Shown here one piece after another: positions 54,207-61,367 of a stretch of DNA of 64,000 bases. Every line of letters begins with the position of its first letter. Positions within the stretch are counted from its first letter, which is position 1. The notes below the pieces were generated by a model. It did no database searches, was not told the DNA's origin, and saw only the letters and a program-made list of their open reading frames with translations. The translations under genes and the position numbers were made by a program. Origin of the DNA: Pseudomonadota bacterium (GTDB lineage: Bacteria > Pseudomonadota > Alphaproteobacteria > Rhodobacterales > Rhodobacteraceae); NCBI GenBank assembly GCA_021845805.1, contig JAJZVD010000007.1, positions 1 to 64,000 of the forward strand, read 5' to 3'.

Positions 54207-55517
54207 ATGGAAAATGCTGCGCTGCTGGACGTTCGTGCCGTGCACAAGGGGTTTGCCAAGGCCGACGGGGCGGAAACCGTCGTGCTGGACGGGGTGGACC
54301 TGACGCTGAAGGAAGGCGAGATCGTGGGGCTTCTGGGCCGGTCGGGGTCTGGCAAGTCCACGCTGTTGCGGCTGATCGCGGGGCTGTCCGAGCCCGGCGG
54401 CGGCAGCATCCGCTACATGGGCCGCCCGGTCGACGGCCCGCCCGAGGGGCTGGCGATGGTGTTCCAGAGCTTTGCCCTGTTTCCCTGGCTGACGGTGCTG
54501 GAAAACGTGGAAATCGGGCTGGAGGCGATCGGCGTTCCGCGCGACGAACGCCGCCGCCGCTCGCTGGAGGCGATCGACCTGATCGGGCTGGACGGTTTCG
54601 AATCCGCCTATCCGCGCGAGCTGTCGGGGGGGATGCGGCAGCGGGTGGGCTTTGCCCGCGCGCTGGTGGTGCACCCCAACATCCTGCTGATGGACGAGCC
54701 CTTCTCGGCGCTTGACGTGCTGACGGCCGAGACGCTGCGGACCGATTTCCTGGATCTGTGGTCGGAAGGGCAACTGCCGATCAAGGGGGTGATCCTGGTC
54801 ACCCACAACATCGAGGAAGCGGTGCTGATGTGCGACCGGATCCTGATCTTCGGGTCGAACCCCGGCCGCATCCTGCGCGAGATCCGGGTGGATCTGCCGC
54901 AGCCGCGCGCCCGGCTGGACCCGGATTTCCGGGCGCTGGTGGAAAGCATCTATGTCGAGATGACGGCCCGCCGCCCGACCGAGCCCGCCAGCGCCGCACG
55001 CACCGAACGCTTTCCGGGCAGCGGCATCGGGTCGGTGCTGCCGCGGGTGTCCACCAACCTTCTGTCGGGTCTGATGGAACTGGTCGACGCCGCGCCCTAC
55101 AACGGCGAGGCCGACCTGCCGGTGATCGCCTCGGCGCTGCATCTGGAGGTCGACGACCTGTTCCCGGTGGCCGAGACGTTGCAGATGCTGCGCTTTGCCG
55201 AATTCGCGGGCGGCGACATCAAGCTCAGCGCCGAGGGGCGGCATTTTGCCAAGCTTGACACCGACGAGCGCAAGGGCCTGTTTGCCAAGCACCTGCTGAC
55301 CTATGTGCCGCTGGCGGGCCATATCCGCCGGGTGCTGGACGAACGCCACAGCCAGACCGCGCCCTGGAGCCGCTTTGCCGACGAGCTGGAGGACTACATG
55401 TCCTCGGACGACGCGGCGCGCAGCCTGCGGGCGGTCATCAGCTGGGGCCGCTATGCCGAGGCCTTTGCCTATGATGACGACACGATGGTGTTCAGCCTGG
55501 ACAACCCCGGCGAATGA
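54207..55517 (+). CDS. ABC transporter ATPase with AAA-associated C-terminal domain
   Basis: The 436-residue protein has an ABC ATPase at about 1-245: Walker A GRSGSGKST, Q-loop MVFQSFALFPWLTV, signature LSGGMRQRVGFARAL, Walker B ILLMDEPFSALD, H-loop THNIEEA. The C-terminal 150 residues (about 275-430, from LPRVSTNLLSGLMELVD) match the AAA-associated domain often found on this NitT/TauT-like subgroup, with DnaJ- or winged-helix-like helices and unknown role, probably regulatory. GGAAGGAG precedes the ATG. Partner of the fused permease. Confidence 0.92.
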   Translation: MENAALLDVRAVHKGFAKADGAETVVLDGVDLTLKEGEIVGLLGRSGSGKSTLLRLIAGLSEPGGGSIRYMGRPVDGPPEGLAMVFQSFALFPWLTVLENVEIGLEAIGVPRDERRRRSLEAIDLIGLDGFESAYPRELSGGMRQRVGFARALVVHPNILLMDEPFSALDVLTAETLRTDFLDLWSEGQLPIKGVILVTHNIEEAVLMCDRILIFGSNPGRILREIRVDLPQPRARLDPDFRALVESIYVEMTARRPTEPASAARTERFPGSGIGSVLPRVSTNLLSGLMELVDAAPYNGEADLPVIASALHLEVDDLFPVAETLQMLRFAEFAGGDIKLSAEGRHFAKLDTDERKGLFAKHLLTYVPLAGHIRRVLDERHSQTAPWSRFADELEDYMSSDDAARSLRAVISWGRYAEAFAYDDDTMVFSLDNPGE

Positions 55518-55571
55518 CGGCGTGCCGGGGGGCGGCTGCCGCCCCCTGCCACCCGCCCCCCCGCGGGCGCG

Positions 55572-56360
55572 TCAGGCAGCGCGGCCGTAGAAGCCCACCT
55601 GTTCCTGCCGGCTGAAGGTGACGCCGGGGCGGTCGTAATAGGAATAGACCACGATGAAGCGCGCCTGCTCGCCGTGGCAGGTGGTGACGCGGTGCAGGGT
55701 ATTCTTGCCCTTGAACACGTTCAGCGTGCCGGTTTCCAGCGTCAGCGTCTTGACCTCGGGGTCGCGGCCTTCCAGCACCCGGGCCACGCCGTCGTAATTC
55801 GGATCGGTGTCGCTGCGCAGGTTCGAGCGGTACTGGAAATCGCCGCCGCGCGCGGGTTTTTGCAGGAGCAGCGTGGTGGTGAACTCGGCCCGGTCGAAGT
55901 GCCAGTTCAGCGCCTCGCCTTCGCCATAGCGCATGACGTTGATGCGGGCGAGCGGGTCGCGCATGGTGAAAAGCGCGGGCTTGCCCATCGTGGCGGCCAG
56001 GAACACCGCGAATTGCGGCCATTCGTAGACCCAGGCGGGCACGCTGTCGGCGATCTGGTCGGCGCAGACGGTGTGGTTGATCGTATCGACCTTCGTCAGC
56101 GCCGGATGGCCGGGCGGGATGCCGGGCACGTCGTCGCGGAAGTAGATGTTGTGGCGGCGGCGGTGGGTGAAGGACAGCGTGTCCATGACCGGGGCGATCT
56201 CGGCCATGGCGCGGGTGACCGCCTCGGGGCGCAGGAAGCCCTCGAGGTTGAACATCCCCTCGCGCGCAAGATCGGCGCGGCAGCGCGCGACCAGCGCGTG
56301 CCAGGCGGGCGAGCCGGGTTCGTGCAGGGGGAAGCGGTCAAGGTTCAGGATATCGTGCAT
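55572..56360 (-). CDS. 2OG-Fe(II) oxygenase, HalD/BesD-like but with HxD iron site
   Basis: The 262-residue protein has the jelly-roll iron site H154-F-D156 (LNWHFDRAEF) and distal H223 (NTLHRVT), with R234 in ARFIVV as likely 2OG contact. Overall it resembles the HalD/BesD group, whose amino-acid halogenases carry Gly in place of the Asp to make room for chloride. Asp is present here, so hydroxylation of a free amino acid or similar small molecule is the expected reaction. AGGAG lies 7 nt before ATG 56360. Divergent from a LysR gene with a T-N11-A box between. Confidence 0.85.
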   Translation of the reverse strand: MHDILNLDRFPLHEPGSPAWHALVARCRADLAREGMFNLEGFLRPEAVTRAMAEIAPVMDTLSFTHRRRHNIYFRDDVPGIPPGHPALTKVDTINHTVCADQIADSVPAWVYEWPQFAVFLAATMGKPALFTMRDPLARINVMRYGEGEALNWHFDRAEFTTTLLLQKPARGGDFQYRSNLRSDTDPNYDGVARVLEGRDPEVKTLTLETGTLNVFKGKNTLHRVTTCHGEQARFIVVYSYYDRPGVTFSRQEQVGFYGRAA

Positions 56361-56428
56361 CGGGGGCTCCTGTCGCGGGATGGGGGCAGGTTTGGCCAAG
56401 TTCCGCCTTTTCTCAACGGGCCAAAATG

Positions 56429-56441
56429 TTAGGCTGACCTA
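56429..56441. promoter_or_regulatory. Candidate LysR-binding box
   Basis: TTAGGCTGACCTA is a T-N11-A motif containing the dyad TAGG-CTGA-CCTA. It lies in the 99-bp gap between the divergent oxygenase and LysR genes, where such regulators usually bind. Confidence 0.5.
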
Positions 56442-56459
56442 GATTATCTGAGGCAGGCC

Positions 56460-57356
56460 ATGACCCTTGCGCTTCCCCCGCTGAATGCCCTGCGCGCCTT
56501 CGAGGCCGCCGCCCGCGCCGGCGGCTATGTGGGGGCGGCGCGCGAACTGGGGGTGACGCCCGCCGCCATCAGCCAGCAGGTGCGCCATCTGGAAGCGTAT
56601 CTCGGCAAGCGGCTGTTCACCCGGCTGAACAACCGGGTGATCCTGACCGATGCGGGGCAGGCGATCTTTGCGGACACCAGCGAGGCCTTTCAGGCGATCG
56701 CCGCGGCGACCGACCGGACGCTGCGCGCGCCGACGCGGGCGCGGCTGGTGGTCAGCGTGCTGCCTTCGGTGGCGCAGACCTGGGCGGCGCCGCGGCTGGC
56801 GGCGATGGTCCGGCAGGAGCCGCAGATGCGCTTTGCCCTGCGGGTCGAGGATGACCCGGTGGATTTCGAGCATGGCGCCATCGACCTGCGGATCTGCTAC
56901 GGCACGGCGCTGTATCCCGATCTGGTGACGCTGCCGCTTGGCCGCGACGCGGTGCTGCCGATGTGCAGCCCGGCCTATCGCGACCGGCTGGGCGCGCCGG
57001 GCCCCGATCTGGCGGGGGTGCCCGAGGATGACCTGATCCACACCGACTGGGGGCCCGCCTTCGGCTCGCTTCCCGGCTGGGAGACGTGGTTCGCCCGCGC
57101 CGGGCTGCCGGGGCGCGGGCGCGCGCGGGGCTTCGTGGTGGGGATGTCGGGGCTGGCGCTGGACTTCGCGCGCGAGGGGCTGGGCGTGGCGCTTGGCCAG
57201 CGGATGATGGCCGAGGCCGACCTGCGGGCGGGGCGTCTGGTGACGCTGTCGCCGCTGGCGCTGCCGCTGGGGCATCCCTACAGCCTGGTGCATCCGCCCG
57301 GTCGCAGCCGCAAGGCGGGGCTGCAACGGCTGATCGAAGGGTTGCAGGCGGGTTAG
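56460..57356 (+). CDS. LysR-family regulator (GcvA-like)
   Basis: The 298-residue protein has an N-terminal winged helix (LNALRAFEAAARAGGYVGAA, then LGVTPAAISQQVRHLEAYLG) and a periplasmic-binding-like effector domain (RLVVSVLPSVAQTWAAPRLA; HGAIDLRICYG; DLIHTDWGP). The WAAPRLA and DLRICYG segments are typical of the GcvA group. Divergent from the oxygenase gene, which it probably controls. Its last 4 bp overlap the 3' end of the convergent small gene. Confidence 0.9.
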   Translation: MTLALPPLNALRAFEAAARAGGYVGAARELGVTPAAISQQVRHLEAYLGKRLFTRLNNRVILTDAGQAIFADTSEAFQAIAAATDRTLRAPTRARLVVSVLPSVAQTWAAPRLAAMVRQEPQMRFALRVEDDPVDFEHGAIDLRICYGTALYPDLVTLPLGRDAVLPMCSPAYRDRLGAPGPDLAGVPEDDLIHTDWGPAFGSLPGWETWFARAGLPGRGRARGFVVGMSGLALDFAREGLGVALGQRMMAEADLRAGRLVTLSPLALPLGHPYSLVHPPGRSRKAGLQRLIEGLQAG

Positions 57357-57715
57357 GCGGCCAGTTCGGCGCGGGCGAACTGCGGCGGCGTGGCGGTCCC
57401 GTTCAGCGCGGCAAGCGTGGCGCGCAGCAGGGGCAGCGGCATGATGAGCCCGAGTTCGGCCAGCGCGTCGTCCAGCACGATCAGTTGCGCTTCGTCGAAG
57501 GCGGGCAGCAGCCGGTCATTGGCATGGCCCGCGACATGCGCGGCCAGTTCCAGCGCCAGCGTGGCCCCATCCGCCCCCGGCGCGAGCAGTTCAAGCAGGC
57601 TTCCGGCGCGTGGGTCCAGGCGGCGCAGCGGCAGATCCATCCGGTCGATCCCGACCAGCCAACCGGCCAGGGCGAACAGGGCCGCCTTCAATTGCTCGGG
57701 GTCGCGGGGGACCAT
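57353..57715 (-). CDS. Hypothetical protein
   Basis: A 120-residue, mostly helical, Leu/Ala-rich soluble protein from ATG 57715 (AGG 7 nt upstream). No membrane segment and no recognised motif; the sequence contains LKAALFALAGWLVGIDRMDL and LLPAFDEAQLIVLDDALAEL. It converges with the LysR gene (4-bp overlap) and lies upstream of the deacetylase gene on the same strand. Function unknown. Confidence 0.5.
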   Translation of the reverse strand: MVPRDPEQLKAALFALAGWLVGIDRMDLPLRRLDPRAGSLLELLAPGADGATLALELAAHVAGHANDRLLPAFDEAQLIVLDDALAELGLIMPLPLLRATLAALNGTATPPQFARAELAA

Positions 57716-57887
57716 GGGAATACCTGGGGACTCGGGAATGCAGGAACGCAAATCTCGGTCGCAGGATGCCACAGATTTGCCCCGCTGCAACCGGTTGCGG
57801 GCAGTTTCATGGCAGAGCGGTCCCTACTGCGTCTTGCGGGTCACAGGGGGCGGGGGCGGTGGGACAGGGGCGGCGGGGCAGGACCGC

Positions 57888-58799
57888 CTAGCGCAGCCGG
57901 GGGTCCGGGAATTCGCGCGCCCAGTGTTCGGCCAGATCGCCGCGCCGGCAGATCCAGACATCGGGGCGGGCCGTCATGTGATCCAGGATGCGGTGCAGCG
58001 CGCCGATGCGGCCGGGGCGGCCCAGCAGGCGGGGATGCAGGTCCACGGTCATCATCTGCGGCCGCCGCGCGCCTTCGGCATGAAGCTGGTCGAAGCTGTC
58101 GCAGACATAGGTCACGAAGTCGCCGCCCAGCCGGAAGGCGCCGTCGGTCCGGGCAAAGCGGCTGTCGCTGGTGTCGGGCGCCGAGGGCACCAGCAGGTGG
58201 CCGGGGTAGTCGGGCGACCAATAGGGCAGGTCGTCGTTGCAGACATCGGAATCGTAGAGAAAGGTTCCCGCCTCGACCAGCAGGCGGCGGGTGTTGATGG
58301 ACGGCAGGCCCGCATGGTAGCCCAAGGGCAGCGCGCCCGTCAGTCCGGCCGCCATCACCACCTGGCGCTGGATGTGGTCGCGCTCGACCTCTTCGCACAG
58401 GCTGGCCTGGTCGATCCAGCGCCAGCCGTGAAGCTGCAGGTCGAAGCCGGCCTTAACCATGTCGGCCACCGCCAGCGGATTGGCCTCGGCGGCAAGGCCG
58501 ACGAGGTTGACGGTGCAGGCCAGCCTGCGCTCGGTGAAGGCGCGCATCAGCCGCCAGTAGCCCACGCGCGCGCCGTATTCGTAGCTGGACTCGATGGTCA
58601 GATCCCGGCTGCCGATCCGGGCTTCGGCTGCCACGTCCGACAGGCGGGTTTCGGACCGGTCATCGCCGTTGAGGATGCAAAGTTCCGCCCCCTCCTCGTA
58701 GTTCAGGCAGAAGTTCACCGCCACGCGGGCCGCGTCGGGCCAATGGACGCGCGGGGCAGAGCCGGCATAGCCGATGAAATCACGACCAGGTATGCGCAT
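57888..58799 (-). CDS. Polysaccharide deacetylase-family hydrolase (PuuE-like)
   Basis: The 303-residue NodB-fold protein begins RDFIGYAGSAPRVHWPDAAR, then VNFCLNYEEGAELCILNGDD, ESSYEYGARVGYWRLMRAF, LHGWRWIDQ and PQMMTVDLHPRLLGRPGR. This is the PuuE pattern, a group that includes metal-independent allantoinases of purine/ureide catabolism; other amidohydrolase roles are possible. No ureide genes lie nearby, so the substrate is unsure. GAGG lies 7 nt before ATG 58799. Confidence 0.82.
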   Translation of the reverse strand: MRIPGRDFIGYAGSAPRVHWPDAARVAVNFCLNYEEGAELCILNGDDRSETRLSDVAAEARIGSRDLTIESSYEYGARVGYWRLMRAFTERRLACTVNLVGLAAEANPLAVADMVKAGFDLQLHGWRWIDQASLCEEVERDHIQRQVVMAAGLTGALPLGYHAGLPSINTRRLLVEAGTFLYDSDVCNDDLPYWSPDYPGHLLVPSAPDTSDSRFARTDGAFRLGGDFVTYVCDSFDQLHAEGARRPQMMTVDLHPRLLGRPGRIGALHRILDHMTARPDVWICRRGDLAEHWAREFPDPRLR

Positions 58800-59019
58800 G
58801 GCGGGCCTCAGTCGTCGGGAGGGGGGTCGGGACGCCGGGGGCGTCCGGGCGGAAGGGACAGGCGAACGAGACATACCGCTTACGGTCCGGGTCGGCGTCC
58901 GGTGTGGCCGGCCCGCGGGCCCCTGTCGGCATCGGGTCCGCGCTGCACCACGATCCTGCCCGATGCCCGCATCATGCCGGATGGTTGCGGCCTCTGGCAA
59001 CCCTCTTGGGTCTGCGGGA
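58800..59019. other. Gap between deacetylase and LysR genes
   Basis: 220 bp between two minus-strand genes. No gene seen. It should contain the promoter of the PuuE-like gene. Confidence 0.4.
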
Positions 59020-59889
59020 TCAGGGCTCGGCCAGTTCGGCCCGGCGCGCAGCCAGCGCCGCGGTCAGGCAGTCGGCCACCATGCGCACCCGGCGCGAGGC
59101 GGCAAGGTCGGCGTGGATCACCAGATGGATGGGCCGCGCCATCGGCGCGCCGTCGGGCAGGTGCGCGTGCAGCAGCCGCAACCCCGCCCCGCGCGCCAGA
59201 AGATGCGGCAGGACCGCCACCCCGATGCCCTGGGCGACCGCCGCGACCTGCCCGGCCAGCGTGTTGACCGCCAGCCGCGGCGCGCGGTCGGCGCCGAAGG
59301 CGCGGCCCCAGTCGAGTTGCACCTGCACCGCCTCGTCGTCGGGATAGGTGACGAAGCGGGCGGGGGTGGCGCCGTGGGGCGGGCCGTACAGGCCGATGCC
59401 CAGCGTTCCCACCTGCCGCACCACAAGGTGCCCGTGGTCGGGCCGTACCAGCCGCAGCGCCATGTCGGCGTCGCGGCGGTGCAGGTTCACCGTGGTCGCG
59501 CTGAACAGCACCTCGACATCAAGGCCCGGATGGCGCGCCAGCACCGGGGCCAGCGCGGGCACGATCACCGGCTCCACCAGGCTTTCCACGCTGGCCAGCC
59601 GCACGCGCCCGGTGACGGCATCCTGCGCCCCGGCCTCGGCCCGCAGGCCCGCCATCGCCTGTTCGGCCGCCTCGGCGCGAGGCAACAGCGCCTCGCCCTG
59701 GTCGGTCAGGCGGTATCCGCTTTGATGGCGCAGGAAAAGCGGCACCCCCAGCGCCCGTTCCAGCCGGTCGATCCGGCGCGAGACGGTGGCGGCCCCGCCC
59801 CCCAGCGCCCGTGCCGCCTGCGACAGGGTTCCCCCCCGCGCCAGCGCCAGGAACACCCGCGCATCATCCCAGTTCAGCCGCTCTGCCAT
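59020..59889 (-). CDS. LysR-family regulator
   Basis: The 289-residue protein has a winged helix (NWDDARVFLALARGGTLSQA, then LGGGAATVSRRIDRLERALG) and an effector domain (VRLASVESLVEPVIVPALAP; DADMALRLVRPDHG). Divergent from a DMT-family exporter gene, the usual arrangement for a LysR gene and its target. An 8-bp inverted repeat (59896-59903 / 59939-59946) lies between them. Confidence 0.9.
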   Translation of the reverse strand: MAERLNWDDARVFLALARGGTLSQAARALGGGAATVSRRIDRLERALGVPLFLRHQSGYRLTDQGEALLPRAEAAEQAMAGLRAEAGAQDAVTGRVRLASVESLVEPVIVPALAPVLARHPGLDVEVLFSATTVNLHRRDADMALRLVRPDHGHLVVRQVGTLGIGLYGPPHGATPARFVTYPDDEAVQVQLDWGRAFGADRAPRLAVNTLAGQVAAVAQGIGVAVLPHLLARGAGLRLLHAHLPDGAPMARPIHLVIHADLAASRRVRMVADCLTAALAARRAELAEP

Positions 59890-59895
59890 CTTCCG

Positions 59896-59946
59896 CTTCT
59901 GAAAAACCGGATGCCGATCTTCGCCGTATCTTTCCGAATTCAGAAG
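59896..59946. promoter_or_regulatory. Inverted repeat in the lysR/DMT exporter gap
   Basis: CTTCTGAA (59896-59903) and TTCAGAAG (59939-59946) are perfect 8-bp complements separated by 35 bp, placed 6 bp upstream of the lysR ATG and 40 bp upstream of the exporter ATG. Fits a two-site LysR operator. Confidence 0.45.
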
Positions 59947-59986
59947 GCAGAGACAAGGCCCGTCTTCTTTTCTGGATGAGGCCATG

Positions 59987-60919
59987 ATGTCCACGATTCC
60001 CCTGACCCCGGCCCGGACTGCGGGCGGGACGGACCTGCCCGATGGCGGCGCGCTGATGCTGAGCGCGCTGGCCGCCATCTTCTGGGGCACCAATTTCGAG
60101 GCGACGCGCATCGCGCTGCACCACCTGACCCCCTGGACCGCCGCGGGCGCCCGGTTCGGCCTGGCGGCGGTGGCGACCCTGGCCTGGCTCTGGCTGCGCC
60201 GCGGGATCGACCTGCGGGTGCTGCGCCGCAACCTTGCGGCCTTCGTGCTGCTGGGGGTGGCCGGGGTCGCGGGGTTCAACGCGGCGCTGTTCGTGGGGAT
60301 GCAGACCGCAAGCCCGGTGACTGCCGCGCTGATCATGGGCACCACCCCGCTGACCACGGCGCTGTTCGATGCGCTGATCCAGCGGCGGCTGCCGCGGCGG
60401 GTGACCGTGCTGGGCATGGGGGTCAGCCTTCTGGGCGTGGCGCTGACGGTCGGCGCCTTTTCGGGCGCGCATTTCGCCCGGGGCGACGTGCTGATCCTGA
60501 TCGGCAGCATCGGCTGGTCGCTTTACAGCATCGGCTGCCGGACCTGGGTGCGCGGCGCCGCCTCGATCGAGACCGCGGCCTGGACGATGACCTTCGGGGC
60601 GGTGGGCCTGGTGGCGGCGGCCTTCGTGCTGGGCCGGCCGGTGGCGGAACTGGCCGCCGCGGGCCCGGTGACGCAGGGGATCGTGATCTACATGGCGCTG
60701 GTGGGCTCGGTGCTGGCCTATATCTTCTGGCAGGTCGGCATCGCGGTGCGGGGTGCGGCGGCGACATCGGTCCTGTTCAACCTGGTGCCGGTGGCGGCGC
60801 TCGCGGTCGCGGCGGCCTTCGGGCGGATGCCGGGCGCGGCGCAGCTGGCGGGGGTGGCCGTGGCGATCTTCGGCGTGCTGCTGGCCAGCGGGCGGTTGCC
60901 GCTGCCCGGGCGGCGCTAG
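59987..60919 (+). CDS. EamA/DMT-family transporter
   Basis: The 310-residue inner-membrane protein has ten predicted helices in two EamA repeats (first from MLSALAAIFWGTNFEATRIA; second from GDVLILIGSIGWSLYSIGCR). The family exports amino acids, metabolites or drugs. ATG 59987 is preferred (GAGG 5 nt upstream) over the adjacent ATG 59984. Likely controlled by the divergent LysR protein. Confidence 0.9.
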   Translation: MSTIPLTPARTAGGTDLPDGGALMLSALAAIFWGTNFEATRIALHHLTPWTAAGARFGLAAVATLAWLWLRRGIDLRVLRRNLAAFVLLGVAGVAGFNAALFVGMQTASPVTAALIMGTTPLTTALFDALIQRRLPRRVTVLGMGVSLLGVALTVGAFSGAHFARGDVLILIGSIGWSLYSIGCRTWVRGAASIETAAWTMTFGAVGLVAAAFVLGRPVAELAAAGPVTQGIVIYMALVGSVLAYIFWQVGIAVRGAAATSVLFNLVPVAALAVAAAFGRMPGAAQLAGVAVAIFGVLLASGRLPLPGRR

Positions 60920-60925
60920 GCCCGC

Positions 60926-61249
60926 CTAGCCGGTCACGGCATAGTCGCGCCGGATGGCCGCCGTGGCCCGCCCCCAGGCCGACGCCCGGGTGCGGGCCTG
61001 GTGCGCCTCGAACGCGGGGCGGTCGGCGAAGTGTTCATCGACCTGCCAGACCATCGGATCGCCGGTTTCCCGCACGCTGAAGGCGCGGCACCCCGGCTCG
61101 GCCAGCGTCAGGCGCAGGTGTTCGGGCAGGTGGCGGCGCACCGTCTCGGCCTCGTCGGGCGAGGCGCAGATCAGCCGGCCGGAGAGGCGGACGCCCGAGG
61201 GGGCAGGGGGCGTGCTGGGAGGCGTGCGGGGGGGCTGATCGGCGGGCAT
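60926..61249 (-). CDS. ABM-domain (antibiotic biosynthesis monooxygenase-like) protein
   Basis: A 107-residue dimeric alpha/beta-barrel-type protein: SGRLICASPDEAETVRRHLP, then LTLAEPGCRAFSVRETGDPM, VWQVDEHFADRPAFEAHQAR. This is the ABM pattern found in quinol monooxygenases and small stress proteins. The Pro-rich N-terminus (residues 1-27) is unusual for the family. AGGAG lies 7 nt before ATG 61249. It converges on the DMT transporter gene (6-bp gap). Confidence 0.8.
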   Translation of the reverse strand: MPADQPPRTPPSTPPAPSGVRLSGRLICASPDEAETVRRHLPEHLRLTLAEPGCRAFSVRETGDPMVWQVDEHFADRPAFEAHQARTRASAWGRATAAIRRDYAVTG

Positions 61250-61367
61250 CGCGGGCTCCTGGGCTCTGGTGCGGGGCGGCATGGTGGCGGGCGGGCGCCC
61301 GCGTGGCAAGGCGCCACGGCACCCGGTTCCGCTTTCCCCGGCGACGGTCCCGCTCTAGGCTGGTCCG

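Noticed and set aside
52359-55517. A 1050-codon plus-strand frame covering the ABC permease and ATPase genes
   Set aside because: Its 3' part is the real ATPase gene from 54207; the upstream part is a shadow of the permease in another frame with no motifs, so it is not a fused protein.
55572-56360. Calling the oxygenase an amino-acid halogenase
   Set aside because: The iron-site motif is H-x-D; known halogenases of this group need a Gly at the Asp position to bind chloride.
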